Below are positions 50,064 to 62,622 of a DNA stretch of 64,000 nt, one piece after another (position 1 is the stretch's first letter; the number at the start of each line of letters is the position of its first letter). The position numbers and the translations under genes are program-made. The DNA comes from Fratercula arctica (lineage: Eukaryota; Chordata; Aves; Charadriiformes; Alcidae), in assembly GCA_947846985.1 (NCBI GenBank), contig CANTUZ010000011.1, positions 26,785,089 through 26,849,088 of the forward strand, given 5' to 3'. The notes beneath the pieces were generated by a model. That model was given only the letters and a program-made list of their open reading frames with translations, searched no databases and was not told the DNA's origin.

Positions 50064-51832
50064 ACCCCTTGCCATCAGCCTTCAGCTAACCCGTGTAGGT
50101 TCAACTCGTGATATTCAGAGCTGCCAGGCACGCAGGGACCTTGCAGGGTTCCACACGTGTCCGGGAGAAGAGCATTCCAGCCACCACTTCTGCATCGCTT
50201 TGTCAGCTTTCTGTCTAAATGAATGGCCAGATCTGGTCGTAATGGTTGCTTTGGGTTGCCCTTCAAAATTAGTACCCACCAATTTCATTTGTGGTGATGG
50301 TACCAGCCTAAAGAAAGTAATGTTCAGTTCCTGAAAATGCTGCCTGCTTAGATTTATGAATATAAATTACGGCTTTTAGTTCTGAAAAGTGCAGGTATTT
50401 CCAAAATATAGGCCAAAGTGTCTCCTACTGTATTTTTGACAGCACACTGTAAATGGCTTACAGAGGAAACATAATAACAAGCCAATAATCCTGAATTAAT
50501 CTAAATGAAGTACACTCGCCTTCAGAGAAAAGCAGAAACACCATTCCTTGCAGAAAGCACTGGAGTTCATTACCGTCTGCTATGAATAATTGCAATTCAT
50601 GAATTTCTTGCAGTTCTACAATTGTTGCAATTCAGGAAAGGGTTTCCAATTAGCAGTACATTTTTCAACCATTAACTACATTTCTAATGGAGAAGCCTGT
50701 TGGGGAGGGTGGCTTTTTTAATTGCAGAAAAGGGGAGGAACGTGTTCCCGAAAGGGGTGATGCTGGCCACAGAGATCCAGCATGCTCTTTACCTAGGAGG
50801 GGCAGGGGAGGCAGAATGAGCTTAATGACATTTGGAGCTCAGACCTACAGTAGGGTTGAGGCTCACAGAGCGCTCCTTGGGGTAGACGGACAGAGACTGT
50901 GTGTGACGGAGACTGACTCCCCTCCCTTACAATTCCCATTTGCTTGTAAAGAGCAAGCAGGGTCTTCAGAGAGTGCAGCAAGTTATTTCGTCTCCATAAG
51001 TCAGCTCCTACAAGGGAACAGCCCTTGTGCTATATTCCACATGGATAAGTACACGTATAGTTTCCCAAATCTATTTGCCCTGGATAAAAAACCATGTTCT
51101 TGTTGTTTTTGATAGGTCTGCTTGGGGTGTAGCGGAGTTTTTCAGCGTTGTTAGGGAACGGGGACAGTGTAATGTTTTGTTTTTCATGTAAAAGTACACA
51201 AATGTTGGAGCATGTCCTCTTCTGAGGATGTGCCAGCACGCTCCACCAGCACTCTGGTATAGATACCAAGGTTAGACCATGCTAATTTGAGCTGAACCAA
51301 ACTTTCTGGAAGTCTTAAAGGGCTTAGGAGGTTTTTCTGGAAGGCTTAGAGTCCAAACATGGCTTAGCATGAGGGTAGAACTAGTCCTCAATGTCAACTG
51401 TAAAGGTAAAAATGTCACATAAGATGCAGCAACATGGACAGAATCGGTATGTTTTAAGAAAACTGCCATTTGAATAATAAATATAAAGCACAAATACTCT
51501 AATATTAACTTCAATGTTTTCCTAGTATTTTGTCATAAGAGAATTTGTGTTTCGCTGGAGGTACTGCCTGCATTACTTTAGTAAAGCCTGAAAGATATTC
51601 ATTTTGATGACACTTCTGCTTGTATTCTTAATTTATTTTTAAATGGTGCTGCATTTGTATGTAAAAGATTTGGATAATGACTCAGTAAAGTTTAATTAAA
51701 TGAGCTGAATATGATATGTCTTGTGGAGGGAAGAAAATGTAATTCAAAATGGATTCATGGGCTCTGGACTGAGAAGTCGCTCAACGTTGAAGAATACAAT
51801 CTTGCTTCTTTTTAGTTTTGCAAAGTATGTGA

Positions 51833-51848
51833 TTTTTTTTTTTTTTTT
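51833..51848. repeat. T16 homopolymer followed by AG
   Basis: Sixteen T then AG mimics a splice acceptor, but the following sequence shows no contactin-like frame and no obvious exon. Confidence 0.9.
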
Positions 51849-52595
51849 AGAATATCTGGAACAAAGAGCTAGACAGTGAAGAGCAATGGAAGGCAGAGAG
51901 AACCGAAAGCATAGGGGTCACTGTAGAACATGCAGAAGGAAAGACAGAAAAGGAAAATTAAATTAATCGGGTACTGAAGGAAGAAATGCTTCCCACCAGA
52001 ATGCAGTTTTGGACCTTGGAAATAAATAATTTTGGGTGATGCAATGAGCAAAACAGTCAAGAATTAGCAATAATCCTCTTGTCTTTAATGACTGTCAGGT
52101 GAGGTACACAGGGTACCTGATTACCTGGCACGGGTCAGTTTTCACCCCGTATTATGGTTATAGTATGTACCATCGCACCGGGAGCAGATGTACTCACTCA
52201 GGCTCTTCTTTGCCAACCATCTCGTAAGACCTTTAAAAGTTTTCTCTAAAGTATATATTATCTGCAGCCATTAAGCCACAACTAGGTTTTGTTTACTGAA
52301 GATGAATCTGGAGCAGTGTCTACTGATAGCAGACCATAGTTCCCAGGGTCTCCAGGCGGAGAGAGTGGAGGATGCAAACTGTAGTTGCCTTCATGTACCT
52401 TCTTCTGTGTTGAAAAGCTGGCCTGAGACACCTCCATCTCCACATGGATGTGCTTTTATTTTTCTTTTATCCTCCAAAAAAGAGGAGGATCAGACGTTTA
52501 ACCAAGACTAAATGAACTTGATGCTAGTTTAACTTATCAAAACCAGAAGACATACCAAAGTATGCTGCAACCTAGATAATCCCTTTAAAGACTTC

Positions 52596-52659
52596 TTTAA
52601 ATTTATAAAATTTTATTATTTTTTATTATATTTATATGATATAATTTATATGATTTTTA
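52596..52659. repeat. AT-rich low-complexity tract
   Basis: Nearly pure A/T with repeated TTTAT(A)AT units. This is low-complexity intronic DNA. Confidence 0.85.
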
Positions 52660-54790
52660 ACTGATACATAGTACTAGACAGTTGCTGCGTGTTGGTTGTG
52701 GTGGTTCCTGTGCTCCCGGCTCAAATACCTGACTGGAACCAGAATACAAGGAATTTTGAAATCATGTATAACAGCGTTTTACGTGTAAACAAATCCGCCT
52801 TTATTCCTAGACATTTCTAGATTTAACAAGACTAGAAAAAGACAAAAAGATGCTGCAAACTTTAACTTGACTAAAAGCCATTCCAATGCAATTCTCTTAA
52901 AAAACTCCATTTTGGCATCTTAAACTGTGGCCAAGTGATGTCAAATTAAGGGGGAAGGAAAAGAAGAGAAATGATTCCCGATAAAATGTTGCATGATTCT
53001 TAGAAGTATCAGTTATTGGTTTTATCCTCCTTACAGTTTGAATTAAGTATTTTTATTTCATTTTGCATTAAAGTTTGAAATGCTGTCACATGGAAAGTAA
53101 TGCATTTACTTACCAGTACTTCAATAGGAGTTTTGGGGTTTTTTCCCCTGACTTTCTTCTTAATTAATCTGGTTTAAGTTAGTTGGAATTTGATTGATAT
53201 ATAAAAAGGCAGTTTTGACCCACTTTTCCACTGTTCCTTTGTACTGAAGTGTTATGAACTGGAAAGCAGTATGTTTATGTTTATTATCATATCAATAAGG
53301 ATCTAAAATAGTTGGCTTTTCTGCTGAATAATCTGACAAAGAGAAAAGCAGCGATTGCTCAGTGTGATTATGTGTGCTATTTTAGTAATAAAGCATTGTC
53401 ACAGGAGGATGAACAAATTTGCATTCATTAACAGTTTCATTAATGACACCAAGTTTCAGGTGGCAGCCTTATGGTTTTGGATCCTGAGGCATATTCTGGC
53501 CCTTAGTTGTGTGTGTGGTTACACTACAGCAACAGTTCTATTTAACAGGATTTTGGTGAGGAAGGTAAATACTCTATAAACCTATAGAGAATACTGTCCC
53601 AGCTCTCTAAGAAAGTAAGTCTGGGGACAGCGGACGCAGAACAGCTTGACTACTCTTACATTACAGATCCTGAAGTTGTCTGATCTTGGACTGGCATCCT
53701 GGAGCACGACTTGCCCTCTAGTCCCACATGATTTGTGCGTCAATATCTGAAAACATGAAAATTTGATGCAATCTGTAACAACAGTAGAATAGCAGTATGA
53801 GAACTACACATGCTCATTTCACAGTTGGTTTTCTCTATGGTTGATTACGACTAAGATGACTAATAACAAATTATGATCTCATGAGTAAAACCTGACATAC
53901 TGGGCAGAACTGATGGAGCCTGCAACTCCATTGAAGTCCCTCAGCTGTCTGGAAGATCTGTAACACCAAACATGCTCCTCGTTTGGGTGGCGCAGGAAGA
54001 CTCTCATAGTTTTGCCAACATGGGCCCCCTCAAGTCAGGAACCCTGAAGTCCTGAAGTTGGTTAATCCCTCTCTCCATTTTGTTGACCTCGGTCAAAGAG
54101 CGTGGGCATGAGTTAAGACATTTGGGTGTTGTAGGTTTGTTTAGTTGGGGTGTTTTAATGCCATCCCTTTGACTACTGGAAAAAAAGAATCTTCTCAAAG
54201 ATTCATGTCCCCCGATTTTGCTTAAGAGTTAGCGAGGGATGATGATTTTGTCAATGATGTTTTGATCTGATGACCAAACAGGTCCTAAATCAGTCTCCAG
54301 TTCTGCAAATGGATATTCCACCAGTTCCAGCATTACTCCACCAGTTATCTCTGTTATACAGGGCTAAAATTTTCTGCCATTTGCCAGTGCGTCAAAAGTG
54401 TGCAGGCTGTTGAAAATGGAATTCACTTTAAAAATTGCTGGCCTTCGGCAAAACGTATTGGAAAAACTCTTGTAGTACAGGGAACGCCAAAGCTTGTGTT
54501 ATTTTTCTGTGTTAGAGATTCAGATCGCTTCCTGGCAGCCGGCCAGCCACCGTATCTTTGTTTTTATTACATGTTTGAATATCTAATAATTTTAAGTATA
54601 GTAAAAGTTTTAATTTGTCCAATGTTTCAGCAGGAAGGGGTACAGCTTTAGTTTCTGGCTTTAGTGTTTTCATAGGCTGCGCTGCATTTACTGTTTTGCA
54701 GTTGAAAAACTAAAGTGTTTCTCTTTTTAATTTACCAGCAAAGATTTTGTTTTTACAATAATTTTTTTCTGGAATTGATTTGTTGGTTGG

Positions 54791-54816
54791 TTTTTTTTTT
54801 TTTTTTTTTTTTTTTT
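54791..54816. repeat. T26 homopolymer
   Basis: Twenty-six consecutive T, flanked on the left by TTCTGGAATTGATTTG and on the right by TTCTGG(A)nTTGATTC, so the flanks are related direct repeats. It could be the antisense poly(A) of an insertion or slippage. Confidence 0.9.
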
Positions 54817-57800
54817 AATTCTGGAAAAAAAAATTGATTCTTAATTATGTCTTGGTTTTAATAAGCCTATTGCTTAATTATTTTAAGGCAAGCTAGACTT
54901 GCAGATAGCTCAGAGCACTCTAAATGTGATTCATTTTAATTAAACAATAGACATTTTCTGGTTTGTACTCCGATCCTGTTTTTTTCCTTTGTTTGATCTC
55001 AGGCTTTGTCAACACTGTTGCGTTTTTATTTGGGTTTGCATCTTTTCTACTGGAAGTTGCTTCAAAGTAGATGATGCTATATATGCCAAATATGCAGAGA
55101 GCTAGTCCAACATTTCAACAGCTTGCTTGCAACCATAATTGATATATTTTAACACCTTTTATTGATGTCATTATATATTTTTGTATGTCATTATATACAT
55201 TTATATACCTATAAAATGTATTAATCACGTCTTTAACACATTTAAAATACCTATAAACTGTATTGTAAGATGTAATTAATCGTAAGCATTCTGTCTAATA
55301 TACAGTGCAGTCAAATATTACTTAGGAATTTTCCAAAGCAAGTTAACGAGCCTGAGGGAGGTCAGCGGTGCTGGCGCTGATGAAGCACCACCCTCCTTAC
55401 AAATACACCTCAAACACCACCACGTTGGCTTAGGCTCCTCAGTGCACCTGGGGAGATGGGAAGATGGTTACCTCCGGATGTAAACTGATTTAACTGTCTA
55501 CCTATTTATAACTCTCTTCTCCCCCACATAAGATGCTTTTGTCTGTCATTTTAACAAGGTGACTTGTTATCACTTATAATTTGCATCTGCTTCTTTCATT
55601 ATTGTATCACCTTTGCCCAAAGGAAACGTATTTCAGCTGCAGCAATGAGTGTGGCTCATTTTTTAAAAAGATGTCCTTTTTTAAAAGAATGTAAGAGGCA
55701 ATTCAGAATAATTACGAAAAACAGTTAAAAGTTGTGCTTATTTCTAGAGTATGTTTCATTGTAAAGAGCTGTGTAATGTCAGTGCAGCTGTGGAAGGAAT
55801 CCAGACTCCTGCTTTCAGGCACTGAAAAAGGGGTCTCCGTGTGGCCTTGAGGATGAGGTGAACTTGCTACTAAGGGAAAGGAGCAGCGAAACTGCGGAGC
55901 CATGAGAGACTCCCACCGCCGTGGTCTGTGGCTGGTGAGCGTGGGTTTGGAGGATCAGAGGAGTGAAGGGTGAGGGATAAGCTCACTGAACCCATCAAAC
56001 ACCAGAGTTGCATTCTGCTGCCCTTAGTTACCAACTTATTATTCTCCAAAATACAGTTTCAGACAAATTGCTTAAAAAACCCACCCAACCCACTGTATTA
56101 TTTATAATATAAATCAATATAAATAATTAATGACTGTGCAGCTTACTGAAGCATATACCTTTTAAGGGCCAACTTTTATTTTGTCAATGCAGTTGAATGC
56201 GAGGTGGTGCGTTCAGCAGGTGCAGCTTAGCTCAGTCCTGGAGGTCTTTACAGGCTTCCCTTCCCCGGCAGCTTGCGTTCCCCTTCCTCAGCCACCATTG
56301 CACGTGCAGGGCGTCACACGGAGAATTGCTCACACTGAGCTGTTAGACACAGCACCTGAATGCCAGAAGAGCAAGGAACCTGTTTTTTCAAGCGAGCATC
56401 CTGCTGATCCCATGCTTGGGACAAGTTTTGAGAAGATCCCAAGTGATCCCAATCCCCACCTAACCCAGCAGACTTCTCCAGCTACTTCTTTTAGTATGTA
56501 TTTAACTTTAGAGACCTAAATCTAAGTTGGGACAAATGATGAAGATCCGTTGATACTAATTTGCCTCAAGTATGTTAAAAAGAGCAGCAGGGAGGTGTGT
56601 GTGTATTTAATTAATTTTGTACTGAATAAAGAAGCAGGTTAATAATGAAGTACATGCAAGTGAGAAGGCAAAACCCTCGTAATGTTTCTGAGAAAGGGAA
56701 GATAGCAACGTTAAGTTTCAGGACATTTGTCATCTCCTCAGCTGCTACTTACTCTGACAACTGTGTAAGACTCCGACTAATGCGGTTAGAGGTTCGCCTG
56801 GAGCATTCATGTTGCTTGCTGTTCTGTTGATTCTGTGTATTTAGATTGTGGGTGTTTGGGGCATTTCCAAAATACCTGCTAGCCAAGGGGCTTAGGGAGC
56901 CGGCAGAACAGGCTCACTGTGAGTCTTTTGGTGCCTTGGAACTGGATTGATGTGATCGGAGCTAGAATTAGGTGTTATCAGGTAAATGTTGTTTACTTTT
57001 TTATTATTATGGACATTTTATATACAGTTAGTTATATAGCTGCTCCAGGTTACCTTAGGGAAGACCTGGCAGAAGGTCCTGCATCTAAGGATATGACAGA
57101 TGGGAGGACTAGAAATAGGGAAAGAGGGAGAATCACCTTTACATCCCTCCAGTGCTGGTGTCCAGGATGTCATCTCTGCTGTTGGGATGCTGGTGCTCTG
57201 CTGTCTCTATCAGTAATGCAAGTTGTCTTTTGTCCACATCTTTTATATGCATCTTTCTGGTTTGTTCCACCCTATGTGTCCATTAGGTGTGATTTTCACT
57301 GGTGGAGTTTGTGTGGAGTAGAGGGAATTTTCTTTCCTTCAAGTCCTTCCACAAGGCATGCCCTTACCATGTCTGCAGGTCACTCCTGCTCAGCGTAGGT
57401 GATAAACTGAGACGGAATCTGCAGCAGTGTGAAGTCTCGGTTTGCTTTCTAAACAAATACTGAGTTTATACTTGCTGAATCCTCCTCTGGAGAGGCAGTG
57501 GTTCAAATGAGCTGTTGACTCCAGTGCAGTGTCTGGTAGGTTTGTATCTGTGGTTCCTATCGGTGAATCCTGAGACGTGCAAAATGTGGATTGCTTGTGA
57601 AAAGTCCTATTCCATCATCACAATAATGATAGACAGTTATTTCAAAGTTACCGTGCAAGACTGCATGAGATAAACAACATAATACAGTTGAAAATTCTTC
57701 TAGTTCCAATTTGCAGCTGAAAAAGTTGGAGTTAATGTGGGATTTCTCTCTCTCACACCCACAAACATACATATGCACACATACGTATCTTGAACAGCGG

Positions 57801-57992
57801 TGTCCAAAATGATGAGTAATATACAGATGGGTTCAAACTTGTTGTATATTGTCAGCCTATGGCCACAAAATTTTCAAAGATCAGGTTGGTAATGATGCAG
57901 TTTGATATATCTAAGGTAACAGTATGAGTATTAAAGCATTCTGTCTACAAACCAACACTGCAACTTTTAAAATCTTCTTCATAATTTTTTAG

Positions 57993-58120
57993 AATCGTGT
58001 TACTAAAGGATGGAGGACTAAGAATAGCCAACGTGACCAAAGCTGATGCTGGAAGCTACACGTGCCTGGCAACAAACCAGTTTGGAACAGCCAGTGGCTC
58101 AACAAACTTAGTAGTTACAG
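57993..58120 (+). CDS. CNTN3: CNTN3 exon: second half of Ig domain 5
   Basis: The acceptor is TTCATAATTTTTTAG. The 128 nt complete Arg (AG|A) and encode [36 protein letters not shown] and TNLVVT, ending with one base of Glu. The F-strand cysteine is in SYTCLATN, with an N-V-T sequon upstream. The frame requires the donor at 58121, GTTGGT, which is a weak match to consensus. A better donor, GTGAGG, lies 4 nt downstream at 58125 but would frameshift into an immediate TGA. The boundary at 58120 follows from frame continuity with the next exon. Confidence 0.93.
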
Positions 58121-59560
58121 GTTGGTGAGGTGGCCGAGGGTCGTCTGAGAGGTCACTGAATTACACACTCTGCAACAGAAGTCTGCAAAGATGTGGAGTC
58201 TGAGTTTGTTTAGTAAAAAGCGCTAAATGTGGTAGAAAGTAAAGAGTGTGAGAAGTTATATATTTAACAGTATATAAAAATAACAGAATATTTGTTATAC
58301 ATCTTTTTTTTAGTTGAGAGGAAAGAGACTGGGATCTTCTGTCTTTGACAAAGATATTTCTCAGATGTGAGGGAGTTCTGAACACTCATCTCCTTTCTCT
58401 CACTTATTTAAATACTAAATCAGTGCAATTATGTCTTTAAGTTTGGGGGTTTTTTTTAATTTGTTGAGGAAAAAAACATGGCAGTCAAAAAAAAAAAAGT
58501 GAGGTAATTTTATGTTCCAGTCCAAAATCTGTTTAGCCCTGAGGAACTATGTGCTGTTTGCTTATGGAAATATATGTCGTAGAAACTCCAGCTGCAGGAG
58601 CGTTCAGGGACGCCACAGACAGTAGAATACAGCCTTTCAAAGGCAAATAGTATAAATAATTGTTGTTAAAAGGGTTCTTGCCCCTTCCTCTAAGTTATCC
58701 ATTACTAGCTGCTGTCTGAGATACTGGATTAAAAGGACCAGTAGTTTGTGAAGTTTATCCGAAGAATGTCTTTTCTCATGACGTTCTTTTTTAAAGATTG
58801 GAATATCTGAAAGATTTTTCCAAACTCAGAATTATCTAATATCCTACTGCATTACATATCCTATATATGTCATAGATCCAAATGGGAATTATCTTGTTCA
58901 GTGAATTAACAGCTTCACATTTCCAGTCTGTGCTCCTAAATGATTCATGACCCTTTATATACAAATAATAGAATTACATACAAAGGATTTCTAGAATTAA
59001 ATTTTATTTTTACAGTATTTACAGTACTTGAAATTTTTTTCCATGACTGTGATTCTGGAATAACAAGCAGCTGTTCTTAATGACACTATTTATGTTCTAT
59101 ATGATACATGGACCCAAATATCCACTGCATTCTACTCTATGTAGATTTCCTCTAGTTTCCAGATTTCATTAGCTCCTTCTCTCACTCCTGCCTCTTAATC
59201 TTCCCAGTGGCTGCTACTACAGCTTCCTGCTCCAAAACATGAGTGTTATTGCTGAGAACCACACACGCTCTTGAATGGTAATTTCATTGCTGTGGGTTGC
59301 AGTGCATTTGGCTTTGTAAAGTATATTGGCCTGTCCGCAGCAGGTTAAAATTTACCTTTTCAGTGTCGAGTAGCTCCCACTGGTAAATGTGCAAGGACAC
59401 AATGCTCCAACAAGAGGGGTCGGGCAGCAGCATTTACAGTCCAGCTGCATAATTTGAAGTGACTGTCACTAATCAGATTTGAAGAACGTGGTAGAATATT
59501 AGTAGCGAGCAAAGCTCAGCAATACAGGAATCCAATAACTGATATTTCTGCTCTCAACAG
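58121..59560 (+). other. CNTN3: CNTN3 intron between Ig5 and Ig6 (about 1.4 kb)
   Basis: It begins with the tandem-donor sequence GTTGGTGAGG and ends with ...TCTGCTCTCAACAG. A12 and T8 runs occur near 58450-58500. No other element was recognised. Confidence 0.9.
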
Positions 59561-59736
59561 AGCCAACCAGGATTACTCTGGCACCTTCCAACATGGATGT
59601 CACTGTCGGAGAAAGTGTTGTTTTGCCTTGCCAGGTTCAGCACGATCCTATACTGGACATCAGCTTCACCTGGTATTTCAATGGAACGCTCACCGATTTC
59701 AAGAAAGACGCTTCTCACTTTGAGAAGGTTGGAGGG
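59561..59736 (+). CDS. CNTN3: CNTN3 exon: first half of Ig domain 6
   Basis: The acceptor is TGCTCTCAACAG and the donor is GTAAGT at 59737 (phase 0). The 176 nt complete Glu, then encode [37 protein letters not shown] and [28 protein letters not shown] holds the B-strand cysteine and FTWYFNG the C-strand Trp. [14 protein letters not shown] is a contactin Ig6 hallmark. N-G-T at 59680-59688 is a potential N-glycosylation site; as I recall it, human CNTN3 has N-G-A there. Confidence 0.95.
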
Positions 59737-60229
59737 GTAAGTTGCAAACACCTTGTCTTCACTTGCCTTCTGCAGCACAGACAGACTTGCTTGTTTTCTT
59801 TTTTCAACCTGGTGAAATTAGGATGTTTCTTCTCTTCTGAGCGTGTAGAATTTTCTTCTGTGTTGGGGGGAAATCAGTCATTGAGCTAGTTTACTGCATG
59901 TCACCTGAGATTTTAGACCCGAAGTATTGCAAGTGCCCACTTCTGTTTCTGCACCTGACCCTATGTGACTCCCAAGATCACATGAAACACAGCAATGACA
60001 GATTGAGGAACTTGCCTGAGACTTTGTGAGCCCCAGCCAAACAAAATATCCCATCTATCCCTATTTTTCCTGCACTTTTATCCCTAGTGTATCCCTCAAC
60101 ATGCTGCCTGAGCCTCCCTGGGTGAGAAGCCATGGATCTCATTCAATATTTCCTATGCAGGATGCAGAGATGCTGCTGGGGAGTGGGGAACGGGGATGGT
60201 GGCATTAATTGTTTTTAGAATTTAGCCTT

Positions 60230-60720
60230 CTAATCAAAACACGAAAAGTAAAGCATTAAGACAGATGAAGGATGTATCGGGAGAATGAAATCAATTACAG
60301 CAAAAGGCCTTATTACAGTGCGAGCCAAGGCCAAGTGATAACAAAACAAGCAGCTGAGCATCAGCATGAAACTGCCCATTATAACCCTTCATAAAGTTTC
60401 CTTTCACATATTCTTGCCAGATCTCCTGCTGCAGAGAAATAGCTGTGGGTTAGACACTACTGCCTGTGAAACTGCGAAGTTTCGGCACCTAACTTTTTTT
60501 CTTTTTGCCTGTAAAACCTCGGAAGATTTAGCATTTAATCAGTAGGCACCAAACACACAGATTGTTGTGCAGTTTGCAATTGATTAAATACAAGTGCATG
60601 TGGAGATGATGAGATTTCCTTGTAGGAGCCATGAGATATTCATATATCATGTACATTTGCACAGAAATGTTTTGAGAATTACGAACTGACCATCTGTCTT
60701 GCTGTAATGGGAATGCTCCG
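60230..60720. promoter_or_regulatory. Candidate conserved non-coding element
   Basis: This is repeat-free, moderately complex sequence with several homeodomain-like cores (CAATTACAG, TTTAATCAGT, CAATTGATTAAA) and TATTCATATATCATG. The texture is that of developmental enhancers. There is no direct evidence of function, and the boundaries are a guess. Confidence 0.28.
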
Positions 60721-62584
60721 ATTTCATAGCCCGTTACCTTCCAGTATTGCTACATGGACTGTATTTATTTAGTAATATTCCCCCCCAGCTGTACTCTGGT
60801 TGTATATACAATAGTAATATTAGAAAGGAAAGGTTAAAACATATCAAAACCTGAATCTGACAGTTCTACTGGCTCAATTAAGGCTTCATAAGCTGATTGG
60901 AAAATGCAGTATTTTTTCCTCATTAAAAATTCCATCTTTTTCCTAAAACAAACACAGGTATAATTCCAAATCAAAGCCTTGTTTAGGTGTCTTTTTTTTT
61001 TTCCCATCTGAGGAAAAAAGCATCAAAATATTTTTCACAAAAAATTCATTTAGTGCTGAAGAAAAATCCAGGATGATTATTGGCTAAGTCATAACTCTGA
61101 ATCTAGAACATTTTACTTGGAAATTTCTCATAAGGGACAAAATTAGGGGGTTTTATGGAATACAGACATTTGGGTTGTTTTCTTTTAAACTCCTATTTGT
61201 GTCAAGAGGGATTGAAGCTTGTTAGTAAAAAACTTCACAGGTTACCAAGAGATCCACGAAAATATTTTATGGGCTTTCTATCACATTAAGGTCAGTGGAA
61301 TAATTTCACCTGGAGTTATATGCGGGCCGTGGTAAGTAAATAAGACAACATAAATATGTTCTAAGCCTTCCAGTAGTTGCAGTGTGTATTTGTTAAATGA
61401 AAATCTCTGTGCAAAAATAACTTCAGATGGTCATAAACATGGCAAAAGGAAAATAATTTTTGAATGGATAGATTTCTGTGTAACGATGTCTTGGAAGTCC
61501 CTGTCACGCGTGCCTGAGGTCTCCGACATGTAGTAGTTAGTGGGGACGTTATGGGACCACCACCTGGTCTTCCAGATGGTTAGAAAAATATAGGATGTAA
61601 CACTGCCTTACTGCTCTTTTTTTTTTTGGTAGACAGATTTATACAAAGAGTATGGCAAACCAAGCAGATTCCGAAATTTTGAACAGCTTGCCTCTGAACT
61701 GTTCGGGTATCACCTGCTTACAGAGCCCGGCAATGGGCGAGATGGTTACGCAGTCAGGAGAAGCAAAAGCAATTTCAGCAGCTGTTCATACTGCATGGAC
61801 CACTCTTTATTTGTATTCTGTGTAGCATGGAGGAAGGAAGGTGACCTTACTGTCACCTGGACTTGTCCACGCTGGCAAAGATTTAATCTGGGTAGGCAAG
61901 AATGTGGATATCGCTGACGGTCTGCAGGGCCTGGGAGGTGAGGCTGCCTTCTACAGGGGAGCTTTTTGCTCCTGCAGCTTTCTGTGTTTTCCCCAGTACT
62001 TTGGGATTCTTCCCCAAAATATCCACAAATAATTTAAATGTAGTGGTCATTTTTCAGTGGTTTTTATTTCAAGTAAAACGACTCTATTTGGCAGTCCCCT
62101 TTGTTGAGATGTTTTAAGTGTGGTTTGCTAAAATAAGTTCATATAGAACATGATTTGCCTGTGCGTATGCACTGCTGTTGTTGGTCATTCCATGAATATC
62201 CACTTCCAATCAAGTAGATCAATTTTAGATTGCTTTCGACTCAACTTCTAATGTATTGCAGGCGATCAGCACTGAATTGTCCTGCAAATGCTTACATCTC
62301 TGTTTTCACAGAAGACTGGGCATTGTGCATAGTGTCGCGCGTGGAAGGGAAGCAGACAGAATTGGTGTCAGCTCGTGTTGAATAAAGTGAGACATAATGC
62401 CCAACAATTTGGAAAGATTGTTTTGTTTTTCCTAAATAATTAATTTTTCTAAAATAAACTCCAGAATTATGTCTTCCCCTTTCTCCCAAACTATTGCGTA
62501 AGAATCAATCATAGGGCCAGGTGGCTGAAAATATCCACAAAATAGGGTGCTGTCCTCAAATGAAACACTGCTGCTCCAGAAATT

Positions 62585-62622
62585 AAAAAAAAACAAAACA
62601 AAACAAAAAAAAAACAAAAAAC
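62585..62622. repeat. (AAAAC)n A-rich simple repeat
   Basis: Tandem AAAAC units mixed with poly(A), ending in ACCCC. Low-complexity intronic DNA. Confidence 0.9.

Larger units (their letters stand above)
47958..57992 (+). other. CNTN3: CNTN3 intron within Ig5 (about 10 kb)
   Basis: The donor is GTATCA and the acceptor is ...CTTCATAATTTTTTAG. It contains a CR1 tail (48030-48050), a 32-bp-period duplication (50002-50063), T16 (51833-51848), AT-rich DNA at 52596-52659 and a T26 tract (54791-54816). No internal exon was identified. Open frames such as the 141-codon frame at 50687-51112 (+) and the 159-codon frame at 56919-57398 (+) resemble no family I know. Confidence 0.9.

Noticed and set aside
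50687..51112. 141-codon open frame on the + strand
   Set aside because: No recognisable motif, and it lies within the 10 kb intron in slightly GC-richer DNA where stops are rarer by chance.
51833..51900. T16-AG followed by purine-rich sequence, tested as an alternative exon
   Set aside because: The downstream sequence has no contactin-like frame, and the T run is more simply a homopolymer.
53395..53500. ATGACACCAAG-containing segment, resembling the CR1 GCAGATGACACCAAGCTGGG motif
   Set aside because: Only about 11 bases match and the flanks do not follow CR1, so it is too short to call.
56919..57398. 159-codon open frame on the + strand
   Set aside because: No similarity to a known family, not in frame with contactin exons, and the composition looks like translated non-coding DNA.
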